Shown here in pieces: positions 1-8,952 of a stretch of 64,000 bases of DNA. Position numbers and translations under genes: made by a program. How positions within the stretch are numbered: the first letter of the stretch is position 1; each line of letters starts with the position of its first letter. This DNA is from Aminobacter anthyllidis (GTDB lineage: Bacteria > Pseudomonadota > Alphaproteobacteria > Rhizobiales > Rhizobiaceae). The stretch covers positions 62,001 to 126,000 of the forward strand of contig NZ_JAFLWW010000006.1 in assembly GCF_018555685.1 (NCBI RefSeq). Direction: 5' to 3'. The notes below the pieces were generated by a model, which was not told the origin of the DNA, searched no databases, and was given only the letters and a program-made list of their open reading frames with translations.

Positions 1-2339
1 GCTTCAAGCTTCGTCAGGTCGATGCGCCGGCGTTCACCGCCTTCGTGCACGACCAGGAACCCACCCTGCAGCAATTGCAGCGATGCCTCGTTTGAGACAT
101 TGGCGTAGCGCAGGACCGTGTCGCGCAGCGCCCTTGCCGCCTTTTCCGCCGCCTTCCCCGACACATAAGTCTGGCGTGAGGCCGAGGTCTTGCCGGCGTC
201 AGGCGTGATCGACGTGTCGGCGCCTTTCAGCACGAAGTCGCCGAGCGGCAGGCCGAGCGCGTCGGCGGCGATCTGGGCGATGACGGTGTTCGATCCCTGG
301 CCGATGTCGACAGCGCCCTGGTGCAGCACGACCTTGCCGTCGGGCGAGATGCCGAGCTTGATTGTCGAGGGGTTGGGCAGCGAGGTGTTGCCGCAGCCAT
401 ACCAGCACGAGGCGATGCCGACGCCGCGCTTGGTTGTGCTGTTGGTCGCGTTGAAGGCATCAGCTTCGGAAAGCGCGCGTGTCCAACGCGAGGCTAGCAC
501 CTCGAGGCATTCACCGATGCCGACGCCCGCTTCCAGTCGCTGTCCGGTAACCGTTTCGGAGCCGTTGCGAAGCGCATTCTTCAGGCGAAATTGCAGCCGG
601 TCGATGCCAAGCGTGTCTGCCAGCTCGTCATAGAGCGTCTCCTGCATCAATGTCGCCTGGGGCACGCCGAAACCACGGAACGCGCCCGATACCGGGCCGT
701 TCGTATGGATCGCGCGGGCGACGGCGCGATAATTCGGCGTGGCATAGGGTCCCGATGCGTGCACCGGTACCCGGTTGGCGACGGTCGGGCCGAAGCTGGC
801 ATAGGCGCCGGTGTTGAACGTGCCGTCAAAGACCATTCCACTGATCATGCCGTCGGCATCCGTACCGATCGTCGCCCGCATCGAGGCCGGATGACGCTTG
901 GTGGTCGAGGCCATCGATTCCTGGCGCGTATAGGCCAGCGCGGCCGCCCTGCCGGTCTTGAGCGCCACCAGCCCGATCAGCGGCTGCAGCGAGATGTCGA
1001 TCTTCGAACCGAACCCGCCGCCAGTCGCCGTCGGCATGATGCGCACCTTGTCCGGCGCGAGGCCCAGGATACGAGCGGTATCGTCGCGGTCCATGTGAGG
1101 TGCCTGGGTGCAGGCAACGATGGTCAGCGTGTCGTCGTCGAGGAATGCATAGCCGGCTTCCGGTTCGATATAGGCATGCTCTACATAGGACGTCTGCATG
1201 CTGCCCGAGACCACGCATGCCGCCTGTGCCAGAGCATTTTCCGGCTCGCCGCGCTCGACCAATCCGCGCACAAGCAGATTGTCGGGGCGGTTGGCGTGGA
1301 CGAGCGCGGCCCCTTCCGCCTGGGCACCCGGCGGTTCCAGCATTGCGGGCAGTTCGCGCCATGTGACGGGAAATGCCGCCATGTCCAGATCGCGCGCCAC
1401 CCAGCCCTCGCAGGCCACCAGCGCCACCGCCTCGCCGCGGAAGCGCGTCTCGCCCTCGGCCAGCGCCGGCTGGTCGGCAAAGGGCGGGATGACGCCAAAA
1501 CTGTTGATGCCCGGGATATCCCGGGCAGTGAATACAGCCGCAACGCCGGCATTGTCGGCGATATAGGCACCGAGATCGCCGAAGGAGAAGCTGGCCCGGT
1601 GATGCGGCGAGCGGACGACCAGAACCGACAAGGCGACAGCGGGAAATGAATCGCCGCCGAAAAGCTCGGCTCCTGTCACCTTGGGAATGCCGTCGAGCCT
1701 GACGGGCGAGTTGCCTACGGCGGCACCTGAGGGGGGCAGCGCGAATTGCCCGTCACCCTTGCCCTCTCCCCATAAACGGGGCGAGGGGAGCGTCAACGTC
1801 GCGACCATCTCCCTTCCCCCCGCCGGCGGGGAGAGGCTGCCGGCAGGCGGATGAGGGGCGGCACTGTCGTCGTTCCAGCGCCACGCCCCCATAACGGCCT
1901 CGACGATCTTGCGGTAGCCGGTGCAGCGGCACAAAACCCCGCCGAGTGCGTCCTGCACCTGCTGCTCGCTCGGCTGGGCGATGCGCTCCAGCAACGCGCT
2001 CGCCGTCACCAGCAGGGCGGGCGTGCAGATGCCGCATTGTGCCGCGCCATGCGCCAGGAACGAAGCCTGCAGCGCCGACAGGCTGCCATTGCCCAGTCCC
2101 TCGACGGTGCGGATCGAGGTGCCTTCCACCGACGCCATCGGCAGCAGGCAGGCGCAGACCGGCTCGCCGTCCATGAGCACGGTGCAGGCGCCGCAGTCGC
2201 CGGCATCGCAGCCCACCTTGGTGCCGGTCAGCCTGAGGTCGTCGCGCAGCACCGACGACAGCCGCCGCATCGGCGCGGCGGTTACCGACATGAGGGCGCC
2301 GTTGACTGTGAAGTTGATCGGCGCCCGGTCGCTTTTCAT
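1..2339 (-). CDS. Fused 2Fe-2S / molybdopterin-binding subunit of a molybdenum hydroxylase (partial, C-terminus outside window)
   Basis: The product is the iron-sulfur and catalytic parts of a xanthine dehydrogenase/CO-dehydrogenase-family hydroxylase in one chain; 779 residues lie in the window and the frame is open at base 1. Residues 1-155 are a CoxS-type domain: C44, C49, C52 and C64 bind the plant-type cluster, and CGIC (102-105) with CRC (137-139) bind the second. From about residue 209 a CoxL/XdhB-type domain begins, with GGGFGSK and GAFRGFGVPQ as Mo-cofactor loops. In most relatives these are two genes. The linker (about 160-205) is encoded by a palindromic intergenic repeat read in frame, giving Pro/Gly-rich text. 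ATG 2339 overlaps the stop of the FAD subunit (ATGA), so translation is probably coupled. An internal ATG at residue 178 preceded by GGAAGGGAG could allow some separate large subunit. The substrate cannot be told from sequence. Confidence 0.88.
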   Translation of the reverse strand, partial: MKSDRAPINFTVNGALMSVTAAPMRRLSSVLRDDLRLTGTKVGCDAGDCGACTVLMDGEPVCACLLPMASVEGTSIRTVEGLGNGSLSALQASFLAHGAAQCGICTPALLVTASALLERIAQPSEQQVQDALGGVLCRCTGYRKIVEAVMGAWRWNDDSAAPHPPAGSLSPPAGGREMVATLTLPSPRLWGEGKGDGQFALPPSGAAVGNSPVRLDGIPKVTGAELFGGDSFPAVALSVLVVRSPHHRASFSFGDLGAYIADNAGVAAVFTARDIPGINSFGVIPPFADQPALAEGETRFRGEAVALVACEGWVARDLDMAAFPVTWRELPAMLEPPGAQAEGAALVHANRPDNLLVRGLVERGEPENALAQAACVVSGSMQTSYVEHAYIEPEAGYAFLDDDTLTIVACTQAPHMDRDDTARILGLAPDKVRIMPTATGGGFGSKIDISLQPLIGLVALKTGRAAALAYTRQESMASTTKRHPASMRATIGTDADGMISGMVFDGTFNTGAYASFGPTVANRVPVHASGPYATPNYRAVARAIHTNGPVSGAFRGFGVPQATLMQETLYDELADTLGIDRLQFRLKNALRNGSETVTGQRLEAGVGIGECLEVLASRWTRALSEADAFNATNSTTKRGVGIASCWYGCGNTSLPNPSTIKLGISPDGKVVLHQGAVDIGQGSNTVIAQIAADALGLPLGDFVLKGADTSITPDAGKTSASRQTYVSGKAAEKAARALRDTVLRYANVSNEASLQLLQGGFLVVHEGGERRRIDLTKLE
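1753..1863. repeat. Palindromic intergenic-type repeat located inside a coding region
   Basis: Two adjacent hairpin units lie here. The first is CCCTCTCCCC-ATAAA-CGGGGCGAGGG near 1762-1788. The second contains CCGCCGGCGGGG and CTGCCGGCAG followed by CGGATGAGGGG near 1816-1858. I recognise this composition as the rhizobial dispersed palindromic repeat that normally lies between genes. Here it is read through without a stop and forms the linker between the 2Fe-2S and Mo domains of the surrounding gene. Confidence 0.75.
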
Positions 2340-3193
2340 GCCGCTGCCCGTTTCTGCGAGCCATGTGTCGCCAGCAAAATTGCACGCGCCACGATCTCGC
2401 GCGCCGCACTTCGCCTGTACCCGGCGCTGCCGCGCACGTCGTCGATCGGCGATAATTCATCCAGCCCTGCGGCTTGGACGCTCGCTTCAATGGCTTCCGG
2501 CCCTTGCCCGGCAAGCGAAGCTTCCAGGGGGTACAGGCGCTGCGCCACCGCGGAGCAGGAACCCACTGAAATCGCCGCGCTGGCGATCCGTCCTTGGCCG
2601 TCGAGCACGACCCTTGCCGCCGCCATGGCGATCGAGATGACGAGATAGCGCCGCGCCCCCAGTTTGACGAAGGCCGAACGACCGGCAACGCTGGCCTTGG
2701 GAATGCGCAGCGCCGTCACCAGTTCGTCCTCGCGCAGTCTCGTTTGGCGGTTGCCGACGATGAATTCGCCAAGCGGCAGGATGCGCAGCTCGTGACGCGA
2801 CCGCAGCTCGACCTCGGCGTCGAGTATCATCAGGGCCGGAACCCCATCCGCTGCCGGCGAGGCGTTGCATATGTTGCCGGCTACCGACGCGACGTTCTGG
2901 ATCTGGATCGAGCCGACCTCGCGCGCCGCCTGCTTCAGTGCCTCGAAGGCCGGCGGCAGCGGCGTCTTGTCGACCTCGGCCCAGCTTGTGCGCGCCCCGA
3001 TGACAAAATGGCTGTCGCTTTCGACGATGCCACGCAGCGCGTCGATACCATTGATATCGATTACATCGTACTGAAGCGGGCGGTTGCCCAAGGCGGGATA
3101 GAAGTCCGTTGCGCCCGCCAGAATTCGCCACGAACCTTCGCTGAGCAGCGCCAGCGCTTCGTCGAGCGTCTTGGGTTTCGCGTAACGGGTCAC
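2336..3193 (-). CDS. FAD-binding subunit of a molybdenum hydroxylase (CoxM/XdhA-like)
   Basis: This 285-residue protein carries electrons from the iron-sulfur clusters to FAD and an acceptor in a three-domain molybdenum hydroxylase. The family is shown by the N-terminal FAD-loop AGATDFYP (family form AGGTDL-P) near residue 27 and by SVAGNICNASPAAD (family form TIGGN-A-ASP--D) near residue 100; length is normal for CoxM-type subunits. The start is GTG 3193, with GGGAGG six bases upstream. Its stop overlaps the ATG of the fused 2Fe-2S/Mo gene, giving the order FAD subunit then fused subunit. No cofactor-insertion gene (XdhC or CoxF) is visible, but the operon continues beyond the left edge. Confidence 0.9.
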   Translation of the reverse strand: MTRYAKPKTLDEALALLSEGSWRILAGATDFYPALGNRPLQYDVIDINGIDALRGIVESDSHFVIGARTSWAEVDKTPLPPAFEALKQAAREVGSIQIQNVASVAGNICNASPAADGVPALMILDAEVELRSRHELRILPLGEFIVGNRQTRLREDELVTALRIPKASVAGRSAFVKLGARRYLVISIAMAAARVVLDGQGRIASAAISVGSCSAVAQRLYPLEASLAGQGPEAIEASVQAAGLDELSPIDDVRGSAGYRRSAAREIVARAILLATHGSQKRAAA

Positions 3194-3404
3194 GCAATGC
3201 CTCCCGGCAGTTGCCGGACATTTTCATTCGTACACAAGTGATAACCTGCCGGGACCTTTTGTCAAAGCCTGGCTTTACTTCGCCGGATCACTTCCCGGCG
3301 CGGATTGCGCCTCGCCAAGTTGGTGGTTGACGCAAGGCGCCTTCTGGACGAATTTCGGCGGCCCGCCACCGAGGCGGTACCGATTGAGTCACAATGGAGG
3401 CCGT

Positions 3405-4004
3405 ATGGCCACGGACGCGCTTATCGTCGTCGATCTGCAAAACGACTTCTGCCCCGGCGGCGCGCTTGCCGTTAATGGCGGCGACGAGATCATTCCGCTG
3501 GTCAACGACCTCATCCGCAACGCCGAGCACGTCATGCTGACCCAGGACTGGCATCCGGCCAGCCATTCGAGCTTTGCTTCCAGCCATCCGGGCAAGCATC
3601 CGTTCGAAAGCGTTCGCATGTCGTACGGGCCGCAGACCCTGTGGCCAGATCACTGCATCCAGGGCAGCCGTGGCGCCGATTTCCACCCCGGGCTCGCTTG
3701 CGCCAAGGCCGAAATCGTCATCCGCAAGGGCTTTCGCCCAGGCATCGACAGCTACTCGGCATTTTTCGAAAACGACCGCTTCACCCCGACCGGTCTTGCG
3801 GGATATCTCCGCGAGCGTGACGTCGCCTCCATAACCCTCGTCGGCCTCGCCACCGATTTTTGCGTCGCCTATTCGGCGCTCGACGCGGTCAAGCATGGCT
3901 TCGCCACCACGGTGCGCCTCGATGCGTGCCGGGCGATCGACCTCAATGGTTCGCTGGAGACGATGATCGGCAAGATGCGCGACGCCGGCGTAAAGCTGGT
4001 CTAG
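3405..4004 (+). CDS. pncA: Nicotinamidase / pyrazinamidase
   Basis: PncA hydrolyses nicotinamide to nicotinate and ammonia in the NAD salvage pathway in the cytoplasm. The 199-residue protein has the isochorismatase-fold triad D10 (VVDLQNDFCPGGAL), K108 (VIRKGF) and C153 (TDFCVAYSA), and the metal-binding QDWHPASHSSF loop. Length matches family members. I chose ATG 3405 because GGAGG ends six bases upstream; the frame is open from 3327 but the extra residues look like leader sequence. It is divergent from the molybdenum hydroxylase and precedes the antiporter by 90 bases. PncB, the next salvage enzyme, is at 12.2-13.5 kb on the other strand, so the pathway is split within the window. Confidence 0.93.
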   Translation: MATDALIVVDLQNDFCPGGALAVNGGDEIIPLVNDLIRNAEHVMLTQDWHPASHSSFASSHPGKHPFESVRMSYGPQTLWPDHCIQGSRGADFHPGLACAKAEIVIRKGFRPGIDSYSAFFENDRFTPTGLAGYLRERDVASITLVGLATDFCVAYSALDAVKHGFATTVRLDACRAIDLNGSLETMIGKMRDAGVKLV

Positions 4005-4094
4005 TTATCCGGCGCTGGCAGCGCCCGGCTGCGCCGCCGACACGACGAATTTGAAAAGAATGTCCGGCGCATACGCCGGCACCGAGGGGACAGC

Positions 4095-5522
4095 ATGAAG
4101 AGTTCGCGTCTTGCGGCAGCGTCATTGGCGCTGGCCTGCTTGCTTGTGAGCGCGGAATCGGCGCTGGCAGCCGAGCAAGGGTTGCCTGGCGCGTCGATGT
4201 CGCTGTGGTGGGCGTTGCCCTTCGCGGGGTTGCTACTCTCCATTGCCACCGGGCCGCTGCTTTGCCCGCATGTCTGGGAACATCATTATGGCAAGATCAC
4301 TGCAGGCTGGGCCGCCCTGGTCGTGGCGCCGCTCGCGCTGTTTTTCGGTTTCGACGTCTCAGCCGGGGCGGTGCTGCACACGCTGCTGCTCGAATACATG
4401 TCCTTCATCATCCTGCTGTTTGCATTGTTCACCATCTCGGGCGGCATCCTGGTGGCGGGCAACATCCAGGGCACGCCGCTGGTCAATGCCGGGCTTTTGC
4501 TGATCGGCGCGCTGCTCGCCTCGGTCGTCGGCACCACCGGCGCGTCGATGATCATGATCCGCCCCGTCATCCGCGCCAACGACAACCGGCCGTTCAACGC
4601 TCATGTCGTCGTCTTTTTCATCTTCCTGGTGTCCAACATCGGCGGTTCGCTGACCCCGTTGGGCGATCCGCCATTGTTCGTCGGTTTCCTGCGCGGCGTC
4701 GATTTCTTCTGGACCACCGCCAACCTCTGGTGCGAGACGCTTTTTGTCGGCGGCATCGTGCTTGCCGCCTTCCTTGCGGTCGACTGGTTTTTTCATAGGC
4801 GCGAGTTCGGCCGGCCCAAGATCAAGGACCCGACGCCGCATTCAAAGGTTCGCATCCGCGGCCTCGCCAATATCGTGCTCTTGGCCGGCGTCATCGGCGC
4901 CATCTTGCTGTCGGCGTCGTGGAAGCCCGGCGTCGCCTTCACCATCCAGGGGGTGGCGGTCGAACTGCAGAACCTCGTTCGCGACGCCATCATTATCGTT
5001 CTGGCCGTCGTCTCGCTTGCCGTCACCCGTAAGGAGTATCGCGCGGCCAATGGTTTTTCCTGGGGGCCGATCCTTGAGGTGGCGAAGCTGTTTGCCGGCA
5101 TCTTCATCTGCATCGTGCCAGTCATCGCCATCCTGCGCGCCGGACTCGACGGCGCCTTCGCACCGCTGGTGGCACTGGTCACCGGGCCGGGCGGCGCGCC
5201 CAACGATCTCGCCTATTTCTGGCTCACCGGCGCGCTGTCGTCGTTCCTCGACAATGCGCCGACCTATCTGGTGTTTTTCGAACTGGCCGGAGGCGATCCG
5301 CAGGCGCTGATGACGACCTTCGCCACGACGCTGGTCGCGATCTCGGCCGGCGCGGTGTTCATGGGCGCCAACACCTATATCGGCAATGCGCCCAACTTCA
5401 TGGTCTATGCCATCGCCAGGGAGAGGGGGGTCAGGATGCCCGGCTTCTTCGGCTACATGCTCTGGTCGGGCGCGGTGTTGATCCCGACGTTTCTGATTGC
5501 CGGTTTCGTGTTCTTCGGCTAG
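4095..5522 (+). CDS. Sodium:proton antiporter of the NhaD/ArsB ion-transporter superfamily
   Basis: This 475-residue inner-membrane protein has an N-terminal signal-like segment (residues 1-25) followed by about a dozen hydrophobic segments. The repeated core motifs are typical of the ion-transporter superfamily: VGTTGASMIMIRP near residue 150, NIGGSLTPLGDPP near residue 188, and the mirrored SSFLDNAPTYLVF and GANTYIGNAPNFM in the second half. I infer Na+/H+ exchange from resemblance to proteins annotated this way in rhizobia; a dicarboxylate or anion substrate cannot be excluded. ATG 4095 follows GAGGGGA. It shares strand with pncA upstream and converges on the Liv-type ABC genes, whose last stop overlaps its own by four bases. 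Confidence 0.85.
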   Translation: MKSSRLAAASLALACLLVSAESALAAEQGLPGASMSLWWALPFAGLLLSIATGPLLCPHVWEHHYGKITAGWAALVVAPLALFFGFDVSAGAVLHTLLLEYMSFIILLFALFTISGGILVAGNIQGTPLVNAGLLLIGALLASVVGTTGASMIMIRPVIRANDNRPFNAHVVVFFIFLVSNIGGSLTPLGDPPLFVGFLRGVDFFWTTANLWCETLFVGGIVLAAFLAVDWFFHRREFGRPKIKDPTPHSKVRIRGLANIVLLAGVIGAILLSASWKPGVAFTIQGVAVELQNLVRDAIIIVLAVVSLAVTRKEYRAANGFSWGPILEVAKLFAGIFICIVPVIAILRAGLDGAFAPLVALVTGPGGAPNDLAYFWLTGALSSFLDNAPTYLVFFELAGGDPQALMTTFATTLVAISAGAVFMGANTYIGNAPNFMVYAIARERGVRMPGFFGYMLWSGAVLIPTFLIAGFVFFG

Positions 5523-6226
5523 CCGACGCCGACATAGCGCCTGACCATTTCAGGATCGTTGCGCAGCCGCGCGACATCGACGGTTTCGCGGTTGCGGCCG
5601 TTTTCGATGAAGGCGACCCGGTCGGCCACCGACAGCACCGCATCGACGCGCTGCTCGACAAGAATGGTCGAAACGCCGCGGTCGCGCAGCGCGGCCACGG
5701 TCTCGCGGATTTTGGCGATCATCGATGGCATCAGGCCCTCGGTCGGTTCGTCGAGCAGCAGCACCTCTGGTTCGAGGCACAACGAGCGCGCCATCGCCAG
5801 CATCTGCTGCTCGCCGCCCGATAGCGTGCCGGAGCGTTGCCTTAGCCGCTCGCGCAGGACCGGGAACAGGTCGAGCACCGCCTCGCGGGTTGCAGCGCCC
5901 TTGCGGCGTGCCATCAGCCCGATCTCGATGTTTTCGGCAACCGTCAACTCTGCAAACAGCCGCCGTCCCTGCGGCACATAGGCGATGCCTGCCCTTGGCA
6001 CCTCATGCGCGGGCAGTTCGGTCAGTTCCCGCGCGCCGAGCCTGATCGAACCGGCGCGTGCCGGCACCAGCCCCATGATCGCCTTCAGCGTCGTCGTCTT
6101 GCCGGCGCCATTGCGACCGAGCAGGCACAGCACCTCGCCCTTGCGCAGTTCGAGGTCGAGGCCGTGCAGCACCTGCACTTCGCCATAGAAGCAGTCGAGT
6201 CCGGATATCGTCAGCGCCGCAGTCAT
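5519..6226 (-). CDS. ABC transporter ATP-binding protein, LivF type
   Basis: This is one of two ATPases of a hydrophobic-amino-acid-type (HAAT) importer. The 235-residue protein has Walker A GRNGAGKTT near residue 38, the signature LSGGEQQMLAMAR, Walker B VLLLDEPTEGL and a switch histidine region (STILVEQRVD). The short length and EPTEGL wording place it with LivF/UrtE. It is the last gene of a five-gene minus-strand operon ordered binding protein, LivH, LivM, LivG, LivF. Its start overlaps the stop of the LivG-type gene (ATGA). The substrate is unknown; HAAT systems take up branched-chain amino acids, urea, amides and aromatic compounds. Confidence 0.93.
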   Translation of the reverse strand: MTAALTISGLDCFYGEVQVLHGLDLELRKGEVLCLLGRNGAGKTTTLKAIMGLVPARAGSIRLGARELTELPAHEVPRAGIAYVPQGRRLFAELTVAENIEIGLMARRKGAATREAVLDLFPVLRERLRQRSGTLSGGEQQMLAMARSLCLEPEVLLLDEPTEGLMPSMIAKIRETVAALRDRGVSTILVEQRVDAVLSVADRVAFIENGRNRETVDVARLRNDPEMVRRYVGVG

Positions 6227-6960
6227 GTGCCTGCTTCCTGCGCGGTGCCGAGATAGGCTTCCTGCACGGCGGTGTTGGCACGGATTTCGGCTGGGCTGCC
6301 TTCAGCCAGTATCTTGCCGGCGTTGAACACGGTGATGCGCCGGGCCAGTTCCATCACGACCTGCATGTTGTGCTCGATCAGCAGCACTGTCGCGTCGCTG
6401 GCGATCTCGCGCACCAGCGCGATGAAGTTTTCGATCTCGCCGTCCGACAGGCCCTGCGTCGGTTCGTCGAGGATCAGCAGTCGCGGCTTGAGCGCCAGCC
6501 CCATCGCCACCTCGAGCAACCGCTGGTGGCCGTAGGCCAGGGCGCCCGCCGGCTCATGCGCCCGGCCGGCGAGCCCGACGCGTTCCAGCGCTTGCATTGC
6601 GCCCTGCCGCACCGCGCCGCGCGAACGCCCGTCGGTCAGCGTGCGCTGCACCGGCAGGGCGACGTTGTCGTAGGCGCTGAGATTGGCGAACACGCTGGTG
6701 ATCTGGAACGTATAGGCGATGCCACGCCTGACGCGGAGATGCGCCGGCATGTCGGTAATGTCTTCGCCGTCGAAGGTGATGCGGCCCGAGCTTGGCGCGT
6801 AGCGTCCGCAGACGAGGCTGACGAAAGTCGTCTTGCCCGCACCGTTCGGTCCGATGACGGCGCGGATTTCGCCGGTTTCGAGCGAGAAATCGACATCGTC
6901 GACGGCGCGCAGGCCGCCGAAATGGCGCGACAATCCCTTGGTGGTCAAAAGCGCCGTCAT
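6223..6960 (-). CDS. ABC transporter ATP-binding protein, LivG type
   Basis: This is the second ATPase of the HAAT-type importer. Walker A is GPNGAGKTT, Walker B is [11 protein letters not shown], and the signature region is the degenerate [16 protein letters not shown] form usual for LivG rather than a textbook LSGGQ. I prefer ATG 6960, giving 245 residues, because it overlaps the LivM stop as ATGA like the other junctions; a GTG at 6969 would add three residues. It lies between the LivM-type and LivF-type genes with four-base overlaps on both sides, so the three are probably translationally coupled. Confidence 0.93.
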   Translation of the reverse strand: MTALLTTKGLSRHFGGLRAVDDVDFSLETGEIRAVIGPNGAGKTTFVSLVCGRYAPSSGRITFDGEDITDMPAHLRVRRGIAYTFQITSVFANLSAYDNVALPVQRTLTDGRSRGAVRQGAMQALERVGLAGRAHEPAGALAYGHQRLLEVAMGLALKPRLLILDEPTQGLSDGEIENFIALVREIASDATVLLIEHNMQVVMELARRITVFNAGKILAEGSPAEIRANTAVQEAYLGTAQEAGT

Positions 6961-7922
6961 GGCAGCCACCTGACCCAGCGCTCGCGCATCGTGCCGAGCA
7001 CGCCTTTGCGGAAATAGAGCACCAGAAGGATCAGCACGAGGCCGACGACCAGCATGTAGGCCGAGGTGTAGCCGCTGGTGATGTCGATGACATAATACAT
7101 GAACAGCGTGCCGAGCAGTGGGCCGAGCGTGGTGGCGGCACCGCCGAGCAGGACCCAGAGCAGCGGGAGGATCGAGTATTGCACCGAGGCGAAGGTCGAG
7201 CCGACATAACCGAACAGCAGGGCATAGGCAGCACCGGCGGCGGCGCAGATGACGCCCGAGGTGACGACTGCCGCCAGCTTGTTGGCGAAGGTGTCGTAGC
7301 CGAGCATCTTCGTCCGCTCCTCGTTCTCGCGGATCGCTACGAGCACCCGGCCATGGCGCGAGCGGACGATGGCGAGCGTGGCGAATAACGCCGCGGCAAA
7401 CAGCGCCACCGCCAGCAGATAGCGCGTCGCCGGGTTGGTCAGGTCGAGCGTCCCGCTGCCGAGCGCGACCTGCCGCGTCTGCTGTTGCAGCACCAGCCCT
7501 TCGTCACCACGTGTCCATTCGCCGAAATAGAGCGTGGTCAGGTAAAACACCTGCGCGAACATCATCGTCACGATCATGAAGGCGACGCCCGACGTGCGCA
7601 GTGCCAGCAGGCCGATGACCAGCGCCACCACGAAGCCCGCGCCAAGTCCGCCGGCAAATGCCGCCGGCACGCCCCAGCCGAGATGGTAGAGCGGCAGGCC
7701 AGCACCATAGAGCCCGGCGGCGAAGAACATCGCGTGACCAAGGCTGAGCAGGCCGACATAGCCGAACAGCAGATTGTAGCCCATCGCAAAGACGGCGAGC
7801 ACCAGCACCCGCGCCAGCACGCCATGATGATATTCGGGCAGGATGAAATTCAGCGCGACGAGCAGGGCGATGACAGCCGCATGCAACGCATAGACTTTGG
7901 CTGTCGTCCCGTCGCCGCTCAT
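6957..7922 (-). CDS. ABC transporter permease, LivM type
   Basis: This 321-residue inner-membrane permease of the HAAT-type importer has about nine hydrophobic segments. It carries the family landmark [19 protein letters not shown] near residue 57 and the cytoplasmic coupling loop around [15 protein letters not shown] near residue 196, which contacts the ATPases. The ATG at 7922 overlaps the stop of the LivH-type gene upstream and its own stop overlaps the LivG-type start, both as ATGA. Confidence 0.93.
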   Translation of the reverse strand: MSGDGTTAKVYALHAAVIALLVALNFILPEYHHGVLARVLVLAVFAMGYNLLFGYVGLLSLGHAMFFAAGLYGAGLPLYHLGWGVPAAFAGGLGAGFVVALVIGLLALRTSGVAFMIVTMMFAQVFYLTTLYFGEWTRGDEGLVLQQQTRQVALGSGTLDLTNPATRYLLAVALFAAALFATLAIVRSRHGRVLVAIRENEERTKMLGYDTFANKLAAVVTSGVICAAAGAAYALLFGYVGSTFASVQYSILPLLWVLLGGAATTLGPLLGTLFMYYVIDITSGYTSAYMLVVGLVLILLVLYFRKGVLGTMRERWVRWLP

Positions 7923-8800
7923 TTCGTCGCCGTTCCGAACAGGCCTTGCGGGCGGAACACCAGCACCATGGCAACGACGAGCGTGGCGATGATCTTGGCC
8001 AATGTCGGCGAGAAGAACACCGAGATGATGCCGTCGGAGACGCCGATCAGCAGGGCGGCGATGACGGTGCCGCGCAACGAGCCGAGCCCGCCGATGATGA
8101 CGACGATGAACGACAGCAGCAGTGGGTCGAGGCCCATCAGATAATGCGCCTGCTGGATCGGCACGATCAGCACGGCGGCGATCGCCGCGAGCATGGCGCC
8201 GAGCGCGAAGACAGCGCCATAGACGCGCCCGACCGGGATGCCGAAGGCAAGGGCTGTCTCGCGGTCATATTGCGTCGCCCGCATGATCAGGCCGATGCGG
8301 GTGCGGGTCAGCACGAACCAGGTGGCGAGCAGCAAAAGCGCGGAGGCCGCGATGATCGACAGCTTGTAGCCGGAGTAGCCGAACCACGGCAGCTGGATGC
8401 GGTAGTTGAAAGGCGGCGTCACCGGCCGCGCCTCGGGGCCATAGAAGGTCAGCGCCAGCTGCTGGATGATGTAGAGCAGGCCGATGGTGGCTACGATTGT
8501 CGCTTCCGGGTTGTATTCGATGCGGCGCAGCACCAGCCGCTCGGCGATCCAGGCGATGGCGCCGACGATCAGCGGCGACAGCACCAATGCGAGTGCAAAG
8601 CCGAGTGCTGGATTTCCGCTGATGGCGGACGTGATCGCCCAGGCAAGCACCGCACCCAGCATGAAGAACTCGCCATGCGCGACATTGACGATGCGCATCA
8701 CCCCGAACACCAGCGACAGCCCGAGCGCCGTCAGCGCCAGCACCGCCGAGGTGACCAGTCCTTCAAGCGTGGCGAGCAGGAGATGCGGGAAGAAGGCCAT
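7919..8800 (-). CDS. ABC transporter permease, LivH type
   Basis: This 293-residue inner-membrane permease pairs with the LivM-type protein. The family landmark GVMRIVNVAHGEFFMLGA appears near residue 33, and the coupling loop MRATQYDRETALAFGIP lies near residue 182, followed by GGLGSLRGTVIAALLIGV. About eight membrane segments are visible. It is separated from the upstream binding-protein gene by a 150-base gap filled by an inverted-repeat element (8818-8939), which could lower expression of the membrane genes relative to the binding protein. Confidence 0.93.
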   Translation of the reverse strand: MAFFPHLLLATLEGLVTSAVLALTALGLSLVFGVMRIVNVAHGEFFMLGAVLAWAITSAISGNPALGFALALVLSPLIVGAIAWIAERLVLRRIEYNPEATIVATIGLLYIIQQLALTFYGPEARPVTPPFNYRIQLPWFGYSGYKLSIIAASALLLLATWFVLTRTRIGLIMRATQYDRETALAFGIPVGRVYGAVFALGAMLAAIAAVLIVPIQQAHYLMGLDPLLLSFIVVIIGGLGSLRGTVIAALLIGVSDGIISVFFSPTLAKIIATLVVAMVLVFRPQGLFGTATK

Positions 8801-8817
8801 TCAGGGGCGGCGTCCTT

Positions 8818-8939
8818 ACCCTCCCCCTTGTGGGGAGGGTGACCGTGCAGCGGTCGGGTGGGGGTATCGGGCTAGGGCTGTTCTAGACGACCCCCACCCC
8901 GGCGCGTTCCGCGCCGACCCTCCCCACAAGGGGGAGGGT
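8818..8939. repeat. GC-rich inverted-repeat element between ABC binding-protein and permease genes
   Basis: Outer arms ACCCTCCCCCTTGTGGGG (from 8818) and its mirror CCCCACAAGGGGGAGGGT (to 8939) bracket inner text GGTCGGGTGGGGGT and ACCCCCACCCC. The complete element can fold as one long hairpin and each arm is itself a small palindrome. A clearly related copy lies at 19293-19409. It is the kind of dispersed palindromic element seen across rhizobial genomes. Confidence 0.85.
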
Positions 8940-8952
8940 GGAGGTCGCACCC

